Positions 40,582-50,006 of a DNA stretch of 64,000 nt are shown here, piece by piece. The translations under genes and the position numbers were made by a program. How positions within the stretch are numbered: position 1 is the stretch's first letter; each line of letters opens with the position of its first letter. The notes under the pieces were generated by a model that was not told where the DNA came from, ran no database searches, and worked only from the letters and a program-made list of their open reading frames with translations. This stretch comes from Desulfoscipio sp. XC116 (GTDB lineage Bacteria; Bacillota; Desulfotomaculia; Desulfotomaculales; Desulfallaceae): NCBI RefSeq assembly GCF_039851975.1, contig NZ_CP156660.1, positions 3,167,035 through 3,231,034 on the forward strand. Reading direction: 5' to 3'.

Positions 40582-40627
40582 AAGCCACCGGCCATTTCAG
40601 CAATCAATGTCTGAAACCCGGTGGCTT
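40582..40627 (+). repeat. Dispersed hairpin element, copy 2
   Basis: AAGCCACCGG and CCGGTGGCTT form a 10 bp stem around TTTCAGCAATCAATGTCTGAAA, which itself has TTTCAG/CTGAAA arms. No U-tract follows. The loop core TCAGCAATCNATGT is conserved in the copy at 47744. Confidence 0.65.
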
Positions 40628-40684
40628 CCGATGGCAGACCAAGTCAAGCAGCAATTCGGGATTTTTTCATTACTATGGTATCCT

Positions 40685-41908
40685 TTACTTCATCAAAGCC
40701 TTATGGTAAGTTTTCTTTCCTTTACGTATTTTAACGCCGTTTCTCAATTGTTCTGAAGTGATATGGCAATCAATGGATTCAACTTTAACATCATTAATAG
40801 AGACACCACCCTGTTTAATCAGACGTCTTGCTTCACTCTTGGAAGCAGTTATACCACATACCACCATCAAATCCACCATACTGATGACACCATTGAGCAG
40901 CTGCTCAGCCGCAATTTCAGTAGTTGGCATATTTAAATCATCCGTGCCGCCTGCGAAAAGGGCGTGAGAAGTATCTTTTGCCTTTTGGGCTTCTTCTGCA
41001 CCGTGAACCAGTTTAGTCAGTTCACAGGCCAGGATTTCCTTAGCTTCGTTCAACTGACTGCCTTCCCATTTGTCCATGGCGTCAATCTCTTCCAGGGGCA
41101 AGAAGGTAAGCATACGTATGCACTTCAGGACATCAGCATCATCAATATTACGCCAATACTGGAAGAATTCAAAAGGCGAGGTTTTGTCGGGGTCAAGCCA
41201 GACAGCGCCCTTTGCAGTCTTCCCCATCTTATTACCTTCGGAATTCATTAGCAGTGTTATGGTCATAGCATAGGCGTCCTTGCCCAACTTGCGTCGAATC
41301 AGTTCAGTGCCGCCCAACATATTAGACCACTGGTCGTCACCACCAAACTGCATATTGCATCCGTAATTCCGATACAGATAATAAAAATCGTAGGACTGCA
41401 TAATCATATAATTGAACTCTAAAAAGGACAGTCCCTTTTCCATTCTCTGCTTATAACATTCCGCGCGCAACATGTTATTTACAGAAAAGTGAGTTCCTAC
41501 TTCACGAAGTAATTCAATGTAATTTAGCTTTAAGAGCCAGTCCGCATTGTTAACCATGATTGCCTTACCGGCACCGAATTCGATGAACCTTTCCATCTGT
41601 TTCTTAAAGCATTCGCAGTTACGCCGGATTGTTTCAGGTGTCATCATAGAACGCAAATCGGTGCGGCCGGATGGGTCACCGATAAAGCCGGTTCCACCGC
41701 CTAAGAGGACTACAGGTTTGTTTCCCGCCATCTGCAGACGTCTCATAAGGCATAGTGCCATAAAATGGCCGACATGCAACGAATCCGCAGTTGGATCAAA
41801 TCCAATATAAAATGTTGCTTTGCCATTATTAATAAGTTCTTTAATTTCTTCTTCATTGGTAACCTGGGCAATCAAGCCACGAGCTTTCAGTTCATCATAA
41901 ATTTGCAT
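40685..41908 (-). CDS. tyrS: Tyrosyl-tRNA synthetase
   Basis: A 407-residue class I synthetase that charges tRNA-Tyr. The HIGH-type motif is HVGHF in [16 protein letters not shown]; the KMSKS-type motif is KMGKT near residue 230; substrate contacts lie in [14 protein letters not shown] and [10 protein letters not shown]. The C-terminal S4 RNA-binding domain occupies about 340-405 ([18 protein letters not shown]). It belongs to the TyrRS subtype with KMGKT/KFGKS and an S4 tail. Expression should be controlled by the T-box leader at 41938-42205. A short ribosome binding site (AAGGAG) precedes ATG 41908. Confidence 0.96.
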   Translation of the reverse strand: MQIYDELKARGLIAQVTNEEEIKELINNGKATFYIGFDPTADSLHVGHFMALCLMRRLQMAGNKPVVLLGGGTGFIGDPSGRTDLRSMMTPETIRRNCECFKKQMERFIEFGAGKAIMVNNADWLLKLNYIELLREVGTHFSVNNMLRAECYKQRMEKGLSFLEFNYMIMQSYDFYYLYRNYGCNMQFGGDDQWSNMLGGTELIRRKLGKDAYAMTITLLMNSEGNKMGKTAKGAVWLDPDKTSPFEFFQYWRNIDDADVLKCIRMLTFLPLEEIDAMDKWEGSQLNEAKEILACELTKLVHGAEEAQKAKDTSHALFAGGTDDLNMPTTEIAAEQLLNGVISMVDLMVVCGITASKSEARRLIKQGGVSINDVKVESIDCHITSEQLRNGVKIRKGKKTYHKALMK

Positions 41909-41937
41909 TATAACAACTCCTTGATAAAATTAATTAA

Positions 41938-42205
41938 TAAAAATGCCCCCTGCTCCAATTGGAACAGAGGGCAGAAATTTGCGGTACCACCTCTGGCTCG
42001 GAAATTCCTCGCGGAATTCCCCTCAACAAGTGCAAACACACTCCCGCGCTGTATCGGGCGTACCCGTCAAACCCTACTATCAATTCAGGCAGCGGCTCCA
42101 GGATGTATTCGTATCAGCACGTCTGCAGCCTCTCACCAACCGGATGCTCTCTGAATGACGTAAAGCCGACCTACTTCTTCCTTTCCTAGCTTTTGCATAA
42201 TTAAA
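41938..42205 (-). promoter_or_regulatory. T-box riboswitch upstream of tyrS
   Basis: On the minus strand the leader carries the invariant T-box antiterminator sequence AGGTGGTACCGC (41992-41981), a terminator (GCCCTCTGTTCC / GGAGCAGGGGGC then ATTTTT, 41972-41938), and an upstream stem region with GAATAC near 42105, where TAC would be the Tyr specifier codon. Uncharged tRNA-Tyr should stabilise the antiterminator and raise synthetase expression. The 280 nt further upstream (42206-42484) has no gene. Confidence 0.92.
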
Positions 42206-42484
42206 TTTAATTAATTTTAATTGAGAAAGCAGTAAAAGTAAAGTCACAAAATGACACATGTATGACACTTTGCAGTTTTCTTTCACATTGGCAGTTTTCA
42301 ACACGTTATATTTTTCCTGAACGAAAAGTATAACCCAACTTCCCGGTACTGTAAACACTGGTTCATATTACTCGGAAATTACAACAGTTGCGATTGTTTA
42401 CGTATCACTATATCCCCAGAAGTCTTTTTAATGCCGTGTTATTTCCGGTTCCCAAAAAAGATGCGCTAATGCCGCCCTCGGAAT

Positions 42485-44470
42485 TTAGGTCAGCAGGTTA
42501 TATTTGTGGAGTTTCCGGTAAAGGCATTGTCTTGATATTCCTAGTTCTTTTGCAGTTTTACTTTTATTGTATTTATTTTTTATAAGTATGTCTTCAAGCA
42601 TTAGCTGCTCTTCTGATGATAATACTTTTAAATGACTGTTTCTATTATTCTTAAGCTGTATTTGGTTGTATTTAAGTCCTAAATAATCGGCAATAAAGCT
42701 ACAGTCAATTTCTTCACTTAAGGTTAATTGGATGGCACTTTCCAATAAGTTTTGCAGCTCCCTTATATTACCGGGCCATGCGTAATTTATTAAATTACTC
42801 ATAGCCTGCGGGCTTAATCTTTTCGGAGGCTTGCCGAACCTTTTACAGATAAGCCCCAGGAAGTGCTCTATCAGGAGGGGTATATCATCTTTCCTTTCTC
42901 GCAATGGCGGAATTATCAGTCTAATTACTCCCAATCTATAGTACAGATCCCTGCGAAATATATTGCGAGATATTTCTTCCTCCAAATCTTTATTGGTAGC
43001 AGCAACTATCCTGACATTTACAGGTATAAGTTTACTACCCCCCAAACGGATGACGCTTTTCTCCTCAAGAACCCTTAGTAAAGACACTTGCAGGTCAAGA
43101 GGAACATCTCCAATTTCATCCAGGAAAAGGGTGCCTTGGTTAGCCAATTCAAATTTTCCGACATTACCGCCTTTCTTGGCTCCGGTAAAAGCGCCATCTT
43201 CATAGCCAAAAAGTTCACTGGCAATAAGTTCACGAGGCAAGGCAGCACAATTGATAGCAATAAAAGGATTGTTTTTTCGCGGACTTTCATTATGTATAGC
43301 TTGAGCAATGACATCTTTACCTGTTCCGCTTTCACCTAATAGTAATACGTTAGAATCAGATTGGGATGTGATTTTAGCAATATTTATAATCTCCTGGAAT
43401 TTTAAGTTGTTGCCGATTATGTTATTAAAAGTCATTTTAGCGCTGCGGCCAATCCATTTTCCAACAATACTATTGATGCGTTCGCTCTCCCTTATAATGA
43501 TCACCGATCCCATATCAGTGGGGTTGGAACTATGCAGGGGGGTACAAGTAATATAGCAGTTAATTTGTTTTTTCTTATAATATAAAACTAAAAAATTATC
43601 TGTGATTGTCCGACCTTGAGTTACACTATTAATAAAAAATTTATTTTTAGGATTATCACCAAAGATATTATGGATATTGGCCTCTATAGTGCCAGTTAAT
43701 TTAAGCCCTAGAATTTTGGAGCATTTTTTATTTATATATGTAATATTACCGTTTACATCTACGACCATTACCCCGTCCGACATTGAATCAGTAATGACTT
43801 GGTGATATTTGAAAATTCGATTTAACATCATGGTAGATTGAATATGATCGGCCGCGGCTACTACCATACCAAGTGTATGATAACTTACCTTCTCGTAAGA
43901 AGCAGCCATACCTATGCTGCCTATAACACGTCCGTTGTCAACTATTGGGGCAAAGGATGATGCGCCTGTTATGGCAAATAAGCAAAAATGCTCGTAAGAG
44001 TATATAGAAATAGGCTTTACTAAAGAAATACATAATTGACCACTGTTAGTCCCTACCTTTTCTTCGGTCCATATGGTACCCTCAACCACATTTGAGCGTT
44101 TTGACCAATCAATGGATTCTTTATCGCCAATTATTTTAAGGACTACGCAGTTGGCATCGCTCAATATAACTACGAATCCACTTCCTTTAACAAATTCCGA
44201 TAAGCGTTCCATGACTGGAATAGCGGTTTCCATCAGGTATTTAGAATTCTCTAAGGCTTTTCTAAATTCGTGTTTAGGGCTTGTATAAGCAATTTCTTGC
44301 ATATCGTGCTTGACATTATAATGATAACTTCGTTTCCAGGAATCGTAAATCTCAGGTCGTAATAATCTCTTGCATAATTCGGGACCTGCATGTAATTCCT
44401 TCCATACTCTTTTAACTTGATATAAGGGCATATTTTTTTTATTTTCCGGACTTAACATATTGCTTGACAT
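42485..44470 (-). CDS. Sigma-54 dependent activator (sensor, PAS, AAA+, Fis-type HTH)
   Basis: A 661-residue enhancer-binding protein. Residues about 60-200 form a GAF-like sensor (GSGFVVILSDANCVVLKIIGD, EEKVGTNSGQLCISL), about 210-320 a PAS domain (SDGVMVVDVNGNITYINKKC), about 345-585 the AAA+ domain with Walker A GESGTGKDVI, the sigma-54 contact loop GAFTGAKKGG, Walker B TLFLDEIGDVP and R-finger region, and the C-terminal Fis-type HTH (SKTAKELGISRQCLYRKLHK). It faces the CoA-ligase gene at 44823, which has a sigma-54 promoter and an upstream palindrome, so it is the likely activator of that gene pair. The ATG 44470 follows AGAGAGG at 12 nt. Confidence 0.93.
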   Translation of the reverse strand: MSSNMLSPENKKNMPLYQVKRVWKELHAGPELCKRLLRPEIYDSWKRSYHYNVKHDMQEIAYTSPKHEFRKALENSKYLMETAIPVMERLSEFVKGSGFVVILSDANCVVLKIIGDKESIDWSKRSNVVEGTIWTEEKVGTNSGQLCISLVKPISIYSYEHFCLFAITGASSFAPIVDNGRVIGSIGMAASYEKVSYHTLGMVVAAADHIQSTMMLNRIFKYHQVITDSMSDGVMVVDVNGNITYINKKCSKILGLKLTGTIEANIHNIFGDNPKNKFFINSVTQGRTITDNFLVLYYKKKQINCYITCTPLHSSNPTDMGSVIIIRESERINSIVGKWIGRSAKMTFNNIIGNNLKFQEIINIAKITSQSDSNVLLLGESGTGKDVIAQAIHNESPRKNNPFIAINCAALPRELIASELFGYEDGAFTGAKKGGNVGKFELANQGTLFLDEIGDVPLDLQVSLLRVLEEKSVIRLGGSKLIPVNVRIVAATNKDLEEEISRNIFRRDLYYRLGVIRLIIPPLRERKDDIPLLIEHFLGLICKRFGKPPKRLSPQAMSNLINYAWPGNIRELQNLLESAIQLTLSEEIDCSFIADYLGLKYNQIQLKNNRNSHLKVLSSEEQLMLEDILIKNKYNKSKTAKELGISRQCLYRKLHKYNLLT

Positions 44471-44627
44471 ATTGTATTTATTCCTCTCTTACGTTTAATA
44501 ACACAGCCACGAATAAATACTATTCTTAATTGATTATAAGTTAAATTATAACAATGACTTTATTTTAGATACATGTTTGTTTTTTCTAATTTATCATACC
44601 ATAAATAATTGTAACTATGGAAGACAA

Positions 44628-44640
44628 AATGTCACGGTGA
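44628..44640. promoter_or_regulatory. Probable enhancer site for the sigma-54 activator
   Basis: TGTCAC-G-GTGACA, a perfect palindrome about 75 bp before the -24/-12 promoter, at a typical upstream activating distance. It lies in the 350 nt divergent gap between activator and ligase genes. Confidence 0.55.
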
Positions 44641-44701
44641 CAAAATGTAACTATTAATATAATCATTGATTATAAGAGGCGTTAATATAGGCGTTTTCAT
44701 A

Positions 44702-44717
44702 TGGTATCAAAATTGCA
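44702..44717 (+). promoter_or_regulatory. Sigma-54 (-24/-12) promoter of the CoA-ligase gene
   Basis: TGGTATC-AAAA-TTGCA keeps the conserved GG and GC at the required spacing of the TGGCACG-N4-TTGCW consensus. It lies 105 nt before the ATG of the ligase gene. Confidence 0.75.
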
Positions 44718-44822
44718 GATAATGTTTAAAAGTATATGTGGCAACGATAAGGGAAAGGAGGAAAATGCTCTAAATAGAACAAAATGTCCTAAAGTTTATT
44801 TTCTCTAAATACGAGGATAAGG

Positions 44823-46580
44823 ATGATGAATATGAATATAGATTCAATTGAGAGACTCGTAAAAAGCGAAGGAGAATTCGCTGCAAAACGCTTGGAAAAG
44901 TGGGCGGAAGTTATTCCGGACAAGACTTTTTTCTTTTACGGCGAGGAGAATAGACATATATCATTTAAGGAATTTAATCAACTTACTAATAGTATAGCAC
45001 ACAATTTAATATCAATAGGCATTAGTAAAGGTGACAGAGTGTCAGTATTTCTAAAGAATCCCGTTGCAACAACTTTGACTATGTTTAGTATTTGGAAGGT
45101 TGGAGCTGTGTATTGTCCTGTTAATACCAGTTACATGGGAAAGTTATTGGCTTATCAAATTAACGATATCAAATCCAAAGCGTTAATAACAGAGAGAAAT
45201 ATGGTATCGCTTGTTAATGATATTAAAGATGATATTGAAAATCTATTGGTAGTTGTATATAACCCCCAAAAAGACGAACATGACTACAATTCCGAGACAG
45301 CAAAAATTAAACTGGTTAAAAAATTTAAAGAGATATTATTTGAAAGCCTCTTATTAGGTAAAACAGCAAATTTGGAAACAAATTTAACCTTCAAAGATAT
45401 TGCGAACATTATTTATACCTCCGGGACTACCGGCCCTGCCAAAGGGGTTGTCCAATCGCACCGCTATGTCAATACATACATAGCTTTTTGGAGGAATTTT
45501 ACCAACCAAGAGGATGTTATTTATTCCGATATACCTTTATATCATATTGGTGGCGCCTTTCAGAATATAGTTAGGGCAGCATGGGTCGGATGTACAGTAG
45601 CTGTATGGGATAAGTTCAGCCCCAATGAATTTTGGAATCGGATTAAACTTTGCGGGGCGACTAATGCCATATTGTTAGATGTTATGATACCCTGGCTTTT
45701 GAATGCCAAGGAGACTCCGAATGATCGGATAAATACTTTAAATAAGGTTTACATGCAACCTCTGCCCATGCATCATAATGCGATTGCCAGGAGGTTTGGG
45801 TTTGATTTTGTTATAGCAGGCTATGGTCAAACAGAAGCCGGAAATGGGTTCGCAGGTATCATAGAAGAACTGGATGAAGATGAGGGTACTCCTCATGAGT
45901 TGTATAACGGTTATTCTCATGAGGAAATACGGGCAATAGGCCGGAAAATTAATGCAACAATTGTTCAAGGAGAACAAGAGTTCAAAAAAGGTTTTATGGG
46001 TAAACCCTCATTTTATCTGCAGGCAGTTGTTTTAAACGATAACGATGAAGAATGCCAACCGAAACAAGTTGGGCAGATATGTTTTCGATCATATTTACCC
46101 TATACCATCATAGATGAATACTACGGCAAACCTGAAGCTACAGTAAAGAAGTTTAAAAACTTTTGGTTCCATTCCGGGGATGCCGGCTTTGTGGATGAAA
46201 ATGGATATTTTTATTTTCTTGACCGAATAAGTGGATGTATCAGGCGTAGGGGAGAGAATATTTCTTCTTATCAAATCGAAGATATAATAAACGGCCACCC
46301 CAGTGTAGATTGTTGCGCAGCTTTTCCCATTTCTGCAAAAGAAGGAGAAGAAGATGATATTGTTGTGTTTATTGTTTCCAGAAAAGGGGAAGACCTCGAA
46401 GAGAAAAATCTAGTTCAATGGGTTAAAGGGAAAATGCCAAAGTTTATGTGGCCTCAATATGTAAGATTTGTTAACGATTTACCACGGACCCCTACCAACA
46501 AAATATTGAAATTCAAGCTTCGGGAAATGATCTTAAAAGAACTGGATGCTAAAGACCACGGTTTACAAAATAAAAACTAA
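44823..46580 (+). CDS. AMP-forming acyl-CoA synthetase (CaiC-like)
   Basis: A 585-residue enzyme of the ANL superfamily that activates a carboxylic acid via an acyl-adenylate and transfers it to CoA. Core motifs are IIYTSGTTGPAKGVVQSH (A3, about 200-217), AGYGQTEAGN (A5), HSGDAGFVDENGYFYFLDR (A7), RRRGENIS (A8) and the catalytic Lys in TPTNKILKF (A10). The overall pattern is nearest to crotonobetaine/carnitine- or fatty acid-CoA ligases; the substrate cannot be read. It is about 60 residues longer than CaiC owing to an inserted stretch around 330-370. It is transcribed from a sigma-54 promoter and followed 21 nt later by a dehydrogenase gene. Confidence 0.88.
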   Translation: MMNMNIDSIERLVKSEGEFAAKRLEKWAEVIPDKTFFFYGEENRHISFKEFNQLTNSIAHNLISIGISKGDRVSVFLKNPVATTLTMFSIWKVGAVYCPVNTSYMGKLLAYQINDIKSKALITERNMVSLVNDIKDDIENLLVVVYNPQKDEHDYNSETAKIKLVKKFKEILFESLLLGKTANLETNLTFKDIANIIYTSGTTGPAKGVVQSHRYVNTYIAFWRNFTNQEDVIYSDIPLYHIGGAFQNIVRAAWVGCTVAVWDKFSPNEFWNRIKLCGATNAILLDVMIPWLLNAKETPNDRINTLNKVYMQPLPMHHNAIARRFGFDFVIAGYGQTEAGNGFAGIIEELDEDEGTPHELYNGYSHEEIRAIGRKINATIVQGEQEFKKGFMGKPSFYLQAVVLNDNDEECQPKQVGQICFRSYLPYTIIDEYYGKPEATVKKFKNFWFHSGDAGFVDENGYFYFLDRISGCIRRRGENISSYQIEDIINGHPSVDCCAAFPISAKEGEEDDIVVFIVSRKGEDLEEKNLVQWVKGKMPKFMWPQYVRFVNDLPRTPTNKILKFKLREMILKELDAKDHGLQNKN

Positions 46581-46601
46581 AATGATAAGGGGAAATGTAT
46601 T

Positions 46602-47633
46602 ATGCAGAAGTATCGTGTTATTATTTGGGGTCTGGGGAATATCGGAAGAGTTGCCGTGAGAATGTGCATGGAAAAGGAAACCTTGGAGCTGGTTGGGGCT
46701 ATTGATGTAACACCCGACAAAGTGGGCAAGGATGCAGGTGAGATATTCGGTTTTGGTAAGTCAGGGGTTATTGTTTCAGATAATATGGAAGAGGTCTTTG
46801 CACTCGATGCTGACGTCATCATGTGCTACCTCCCCTGCTTGATGAAAAAAGGTTCCCTTAAGCCCAGCGCTGATAATATCGTCAAAGCGATCAATGCAAA
46901 AAAAAATGTCATCACGACCATCCCGATTTCCTATTCACGGTATTCGGATCCGGACATTACAAAGATGTTGGATGACACAGCGAAAGAAAATGGTGTGACT
47001 TTTTTGCAAATTGGTTTAATGCCCGGTTTGTATTCCAGCTATTTTCCCATCGTGCTTAGTGCCGCTATGGAGAAAGTTGATCGCGTCATTATGGAATGCG
47101 GCGAAGATGATCAGGGCAACACCTCGGACTGGGTCAGGTTTTTCAGCTACGGATCGAAACCGGAAGACGTAGATATCGGAGCCGTTCGGCGGGGAATATC
47201 TACTTATTATGCAGATGGTGTCTGGGAAGTAGGGGATAGGCTCGGATATAAAATGTCGGATGTCTATTGTACCAATGAAGTGTTTACAACATCCATTCCG
47301 CTGAAAACAGCATGGGGCGATATACCAGTGGGAGGCATTTGTGGGCACAAGTTCGTATGGCACGGGATGGTTGGAGAAGAGGAAAAGGTTTCTCTGGTTT
47401 ACATTCATAATGTCTGCAACGATCAGATCGAAACGCCAAAGATTGTCGAAAGAATTCGTCTGGAAGGTTCACCGTCTGCCATAGAAGCAGAAATTAAGGG
47501 CTTAATGTCTCCCTTTGATCAAAGTTTTGAAACCAGCGTTGCTCCGACCATACACATTATCCCGAGAGTAATTGCAGCGGAACCGGGCCTGAAATACCCG
47601 TTGGATTTGCCGGTCATTAATTCAATTCGATAA
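46602..47633 (+). CDS. DapB-like NAD(P)H dehydrogenase (amine dehydrogenase type)
   Basis: A 343-residue oxidoreductase. The N-terminal Rossmann fold begins VIIWGLGNIGRVAV and belongs to the dihydrodipicolinate-reductase-like family; the length and C-terminal domain resemble 2,4-diaminopentanoate dehydrogenase (Ord) and related amine dehydrogenases rather than true DapB. Motifs include GAIDVTPDKVGKDAGE and QIGLMPGLYSSYFPIV. It is the second gene of the sigma-54 controlled unit, so it may act on an amine or amino acid whose carbon skeleton is then activated by the ligase. ATG 46602 follows AAGGGGAAA. Confidence 0.82.
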   Translation: MQKYRVIIWGLGNIGRVAVRMCMEKETLELVGAIDVTPDKVGKDAGEIFGFGKSGVIVSDNMEEVFALDADVIMCYLPCLMKKGSLKPSADNIVKAINAKKNVITTIPISYSRYSDPDITKMLDDTAKENGVTFLQIGLMPGLYSSYFPIVLSAAMEKVDRVIMECGEDDQGNTSDWVRFFSYGSKPEDVDIGAVRRGISTYYADGVWEVGDRLGYKMSDVYCTNEVFTTSIPLKTAWGDIPVGGICGHKFVWHGMVGEEEKVSLVYIHNVCNDQIETPKIVERIRLEGSPSAIEAEIKGLMSPFDQSFETSVAPTIHIIPRVIAAEPGLKYPLDLPVINSIR

Positions 47634-47743
47634 AATCTTTACATTAGAAAAGTGAAGATTGGCTAACCACAGCGGATGTATATTTGAAGATAGCAAGCTG
47701 AATATAAGGGTCAGCAGCCAGGTTAAAAGCCATAGTGCAAAAT

Positions 47744-47788
47744 AAGCCACCAGCCATCTCAGCAATCTATGTTGAAAGCAGGTGGCTT
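47744..47788 (+). repeat. Dispersed hairpin element, copy 3
   Basis: AAGCCACC ... GGTGGCTT stem around a loop with TCAGCAATCTATGTTGAAA, matching the element at 40582. The surrounding gap (47634-47978) otherwise contains a second hairpin AGCGGCA/TGCCGCT near 47961-47980 and no gene. Confidence 0.6.
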
Positions 47789-47978
47789 TCAACCGCGACG
47801 ATGCCGTAAGGGAGTAAAAATTTGCAGTAATTCGTTGGCCACAAGTTTGGTCATCAGAACCCCGCACTGCTTCATTTCGTCAATTTGCACTGAAGAGCTT
47901 CCTGAACAGCACAGTCTTTACCGCAGACTGCACACAGGTGTGCCCGCAGTCTTTTTTCCGAGCGGCAATCAGATGCCG

Positions 47979-48497
47979 CTAGACTCTATAAACCGGAGGT
48001 TCGGAGATCCAATTTTTGAGCTTGCCATATTCGTATATCTTATCATAAATATCAACTTCTTCTAATAAAAAATCTTTGAACAATTTTCTTATTTTTGGTG
48101 AAGGCGCTTGTCTAAAAGCTTCTATATGAATGTTTAAAAATGCTTGTATACCGGAAAATATTCGCAAAAAAACATATTTATCGGAAACATCCTCCGCTTT
48201 AACGACGGTATTAACCGCAGCGCGGTGTCTATCGGGTGTAGGGATAGCATAATCTTTCATCCAGTTTTCAAGAATATTAATCTGCTTATTAAGCCGCTTT
48301 AGTCCTAATTCCATAACAAGTTTTAAGTCAACATCTTTTACGTGGTTTAATAAAATTTGAGTTTCTTCTATTACATCGTATCTATAGGTTAATTCAATCC
48401 ATAGGCTGCTTACTTCAAGTATATTTATTTCTTCTTGTAAAACCCGCGACGGCTTGCCAATGTCAATTATCTTCTCCATAAGCTGCAATATTTCCAT
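47979..48497 (-). CDS. DUF3231 protein, single repeat
   Basis: A 172-residue helical protein; its C-terminal YGKLKNWISEPPVYRV matches the repeat tail of the 324-residue DUF3231 protein at 12881. No signal peptide. Function unknown. The ATG 48497 has only a modest ribosome binding site (GGTGATACTAAC). It is one of three DUF3231 traces in the window. Confidence 0.78.
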   Translation of the reverse strand: MEILQLMEKIIDIGKPSRVLQEEINILEVSSLWIELTYRYDVIEETQILLNHVKDVDLKLVMELGLKRLNKQINILENWMKDYAIPTPDRHRAAVNTVVKAEDVSDKYVFLRIFSGIQAFLNIHIEAFRQAPSPKIRKLFKDFLLEEVDIYDKIYEYGKLKNWISEPPVYRV

Positions 48498-48550
48498 GTT
48501 AGTATCACCTCATGGACTATTCTGCACTATTATGAAAAAAACATGCTTAA

Positions 48551-48660
48551 TCACTGCACAGATACTTTACCTTGATCACCGTCCACTGTAACTTTTTGGC
48601 CGTCTTTGAGAACCTTCATAATACCCGGGATGTTAACCACCGCCGGTACTCGTACGTAAG
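48551..48660 (-). pseudogene. C-terminal remnant of a PEP-utilizing enzyme
   Basis: The minus strand reads VRVPAVVNIPGIMKVLKDGQ then KVTVDGDQGKVSVQ-stop, the end of the mobile swivelling domain of phosphoenolpyruvate synthase-type enzymes (pattern GVPAVVG...L.DG..VTVDG..G.V). Nothing of the catalytic or ATP-grasp domains remains. It is about 35 codons long. Confidence 0.75.
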
Positions 48661-48809
48661 ACAAATGCCACTTTTTTCACTGTGTTTTTCCCTTTTGTTA
48701 CAAAATGTCTCTGATGCACCCCGGTATTTATGCCCACAAAAGCTTAAACCTGCTTCCTTAGAGTTTAATTTTGAGGTAACGAACTTCGGAAATCTAATTC
48801 TTGAAAAAC

Positions 48810-48878
48810 TTGACAAACGCGCTACTATGTACTACCATATAGTCACACCTACTATGCACCACACAGTAGGTGTGACTA
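48810..48878 (+). promoter_or_regulatory. Promoter and operator of the padR-type gene
   Basis: TTGACA (48810), 17 nt, TACCAT (48833-48838) is followed by the inverted repeat TAGTCACACCTACT / AGTAGGTGTGACTA (48840-48878, 14 bp arms, 11 nt apart). ACTATGTACTACCATATAGT overlapping the -10 also has the ATGT...ACAT-like symmetry of PadR operators. Autorepression is the likely use. Confidence 0.65.
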
Positions 48879-48988
48879 TACGCCGTTAATAGTGCCATTG
48901 AAAAAATGGAAATAGGCTAATTCCCGGGCTATTGACGTTTTTCTTATAAGACGTTAATAGGCCATTGAAAAAGGAAGCAGGGAAAACC

Positions 48989-49315
48989 ATGTTTGATAAA
49001 TCGCAGCTTATGCGGGGCACATTGGAAGGCTGTATCTTGAAGATTATCAGTTTAAAAATCACCTATGGATATGAGATTATGCTGACATTGAATGCCTACG
49101 GTTTTGAGGATATCCGGGAGGGGACCATCTATCCCTTGCTGGTCCGGCTGGAAAAGAAAGGGTTTATTACAGCTGAATTTAAACCTTCCCCGCTCGGACC
49201 CAGCAGAAAATATTATGCGATCGCCGCAGAAGGCATGGAAACCTTAAAGGAATTTGAATCTTACTGGAAAAGTATTTCCAAGGCCGTCAACACTATTTTT
49301 GTTTTGGAGGAATAA
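48989..49315 (+). CDS. PadR-family transcription regulator
   Basis: A 108-residue winged-helix regulator: GTLEGCILKIISLKITYGYEI, REGTIYPLLVRLEKKGFI and GPSRKYYAIAAEG are the PadR family landmarks. ATG 48989 is preferred over TTG 48965 because AGGGA lies 6-7 nt before it. The next gene starts 4 nt after the stop. PadR proteins usually repress an adjacent membrane-protein or transporter gene, which fits the 49320 product. Confidence 0.9.
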   Translation: MFDKSQLMRGTLEGCILKIISLKITYGYEIMLTLNAYGFEDIREGTIYPLLVRLEKKGFITAEFKPSPLGPSRKYYAIAAEGMETLKEFESYWKSISKAVNTIFVLEE

Positions 49316-49319
49316 AAAG

Positions 49320-50006
49320 ATGACCAATCAATTAAAAAGATTACGCCGGGAAAACAATACCCTGGATAAACAGGTGCTACAAGAAAACAACACGATTCTC
49401 ACCAATATGGTCTGCTATCTCCGTTCCTCCCGCTTATGTGAATATGATATCGAAATTATCCGCAAAGAGCTTACAGGAATGGCGCTGGAAGCACAGTTAA
49501 GAGGAGAAAGTTTCGGTAATATGGTCGGAGAAGACTTCCGAGCCTTCTGTGATGAATTGATGAAAAGCGGCAGACAAAAAACGCGCTGCGAAAAAATACT
49601 GGAACTGGTCACGATTCTGACCTGGGGCCTGGGAATATTATTTGTGATTGAGCTATTTTTTTCCTTAACATTGTTCAATTTGTTTAAACCAGGCCCGGAC
49701 ATAATGCCTGTAACCTCGGGATTTCTGCTTTCGACCTTGTTGACCCTCGTCTTTGTATACGGCCTTTATTATTCTATTACCAGAAAAGCCTTTGAATTGT
49801 CAGGACATGACCGCAAGACGAAAACTATTTTCATTCTCGGCTTTTCAGCCTCATGGACGGCCATTGTCTTAATTAAAGTATTGATGAAAACCGTAATCTT
49901 CAGCATCACTTTCTGGTACCCGCTTATCTTTTTTATCATTGCTCTAGTGGTGATAAAATATTTAAATGACTTTCATGCCAACAGATCTTTTCATAGACGA
50001 AGTTAA
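49320..50006 (+). CDS. PadR-linked membrane protein
   Basis: A 228-residue protein with a soluble helical N-terminal part (1-95; ENNTILTNMVCYLRSSRLCE, FGNMVGEDFRAFCDEL) and four hydrophobic segments (about 103-125, 135-157, 170-190, 198-215). The combination occurs as DUF1048/DUF1129-like proteins next to padR genes in Firmicutes; the exact family is uncertain. GGAGG lies 8 nt before ATG 49320, so this start is preferred to the longer frame from 49254. It is translationally linked to the regulator gene. Confidence 0.7.
   Translation: MTNQLKRLRRENNTLDKQVLQENNTILTNMVCYLRSSRLCEYDIEIIRKELTGMALEAQLRGESFGNMVGEDFRAFCDELMKSGRQKTRCEKILELVTILTWGLGILFVIELFFSLTLFNLFKPGPDIMPVTSGFLLSTLLTLVFVYGLYYSITRKAFELSGHDRKTKTIFILGFSASWTAIVLIKVLMKTVIFSITFWYPLIFFIIALVVIKYLNDFHANRSFHRRS

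Noticed and set aside
42240-42275. GTGTCAT repeats near the tyrS leader as an extra sigma-54 activator site
   Set aside because: They resemble the TGTCAC enhancer half-site but lie upstream of tyrS, which is explained by its T-box; similarity too short.
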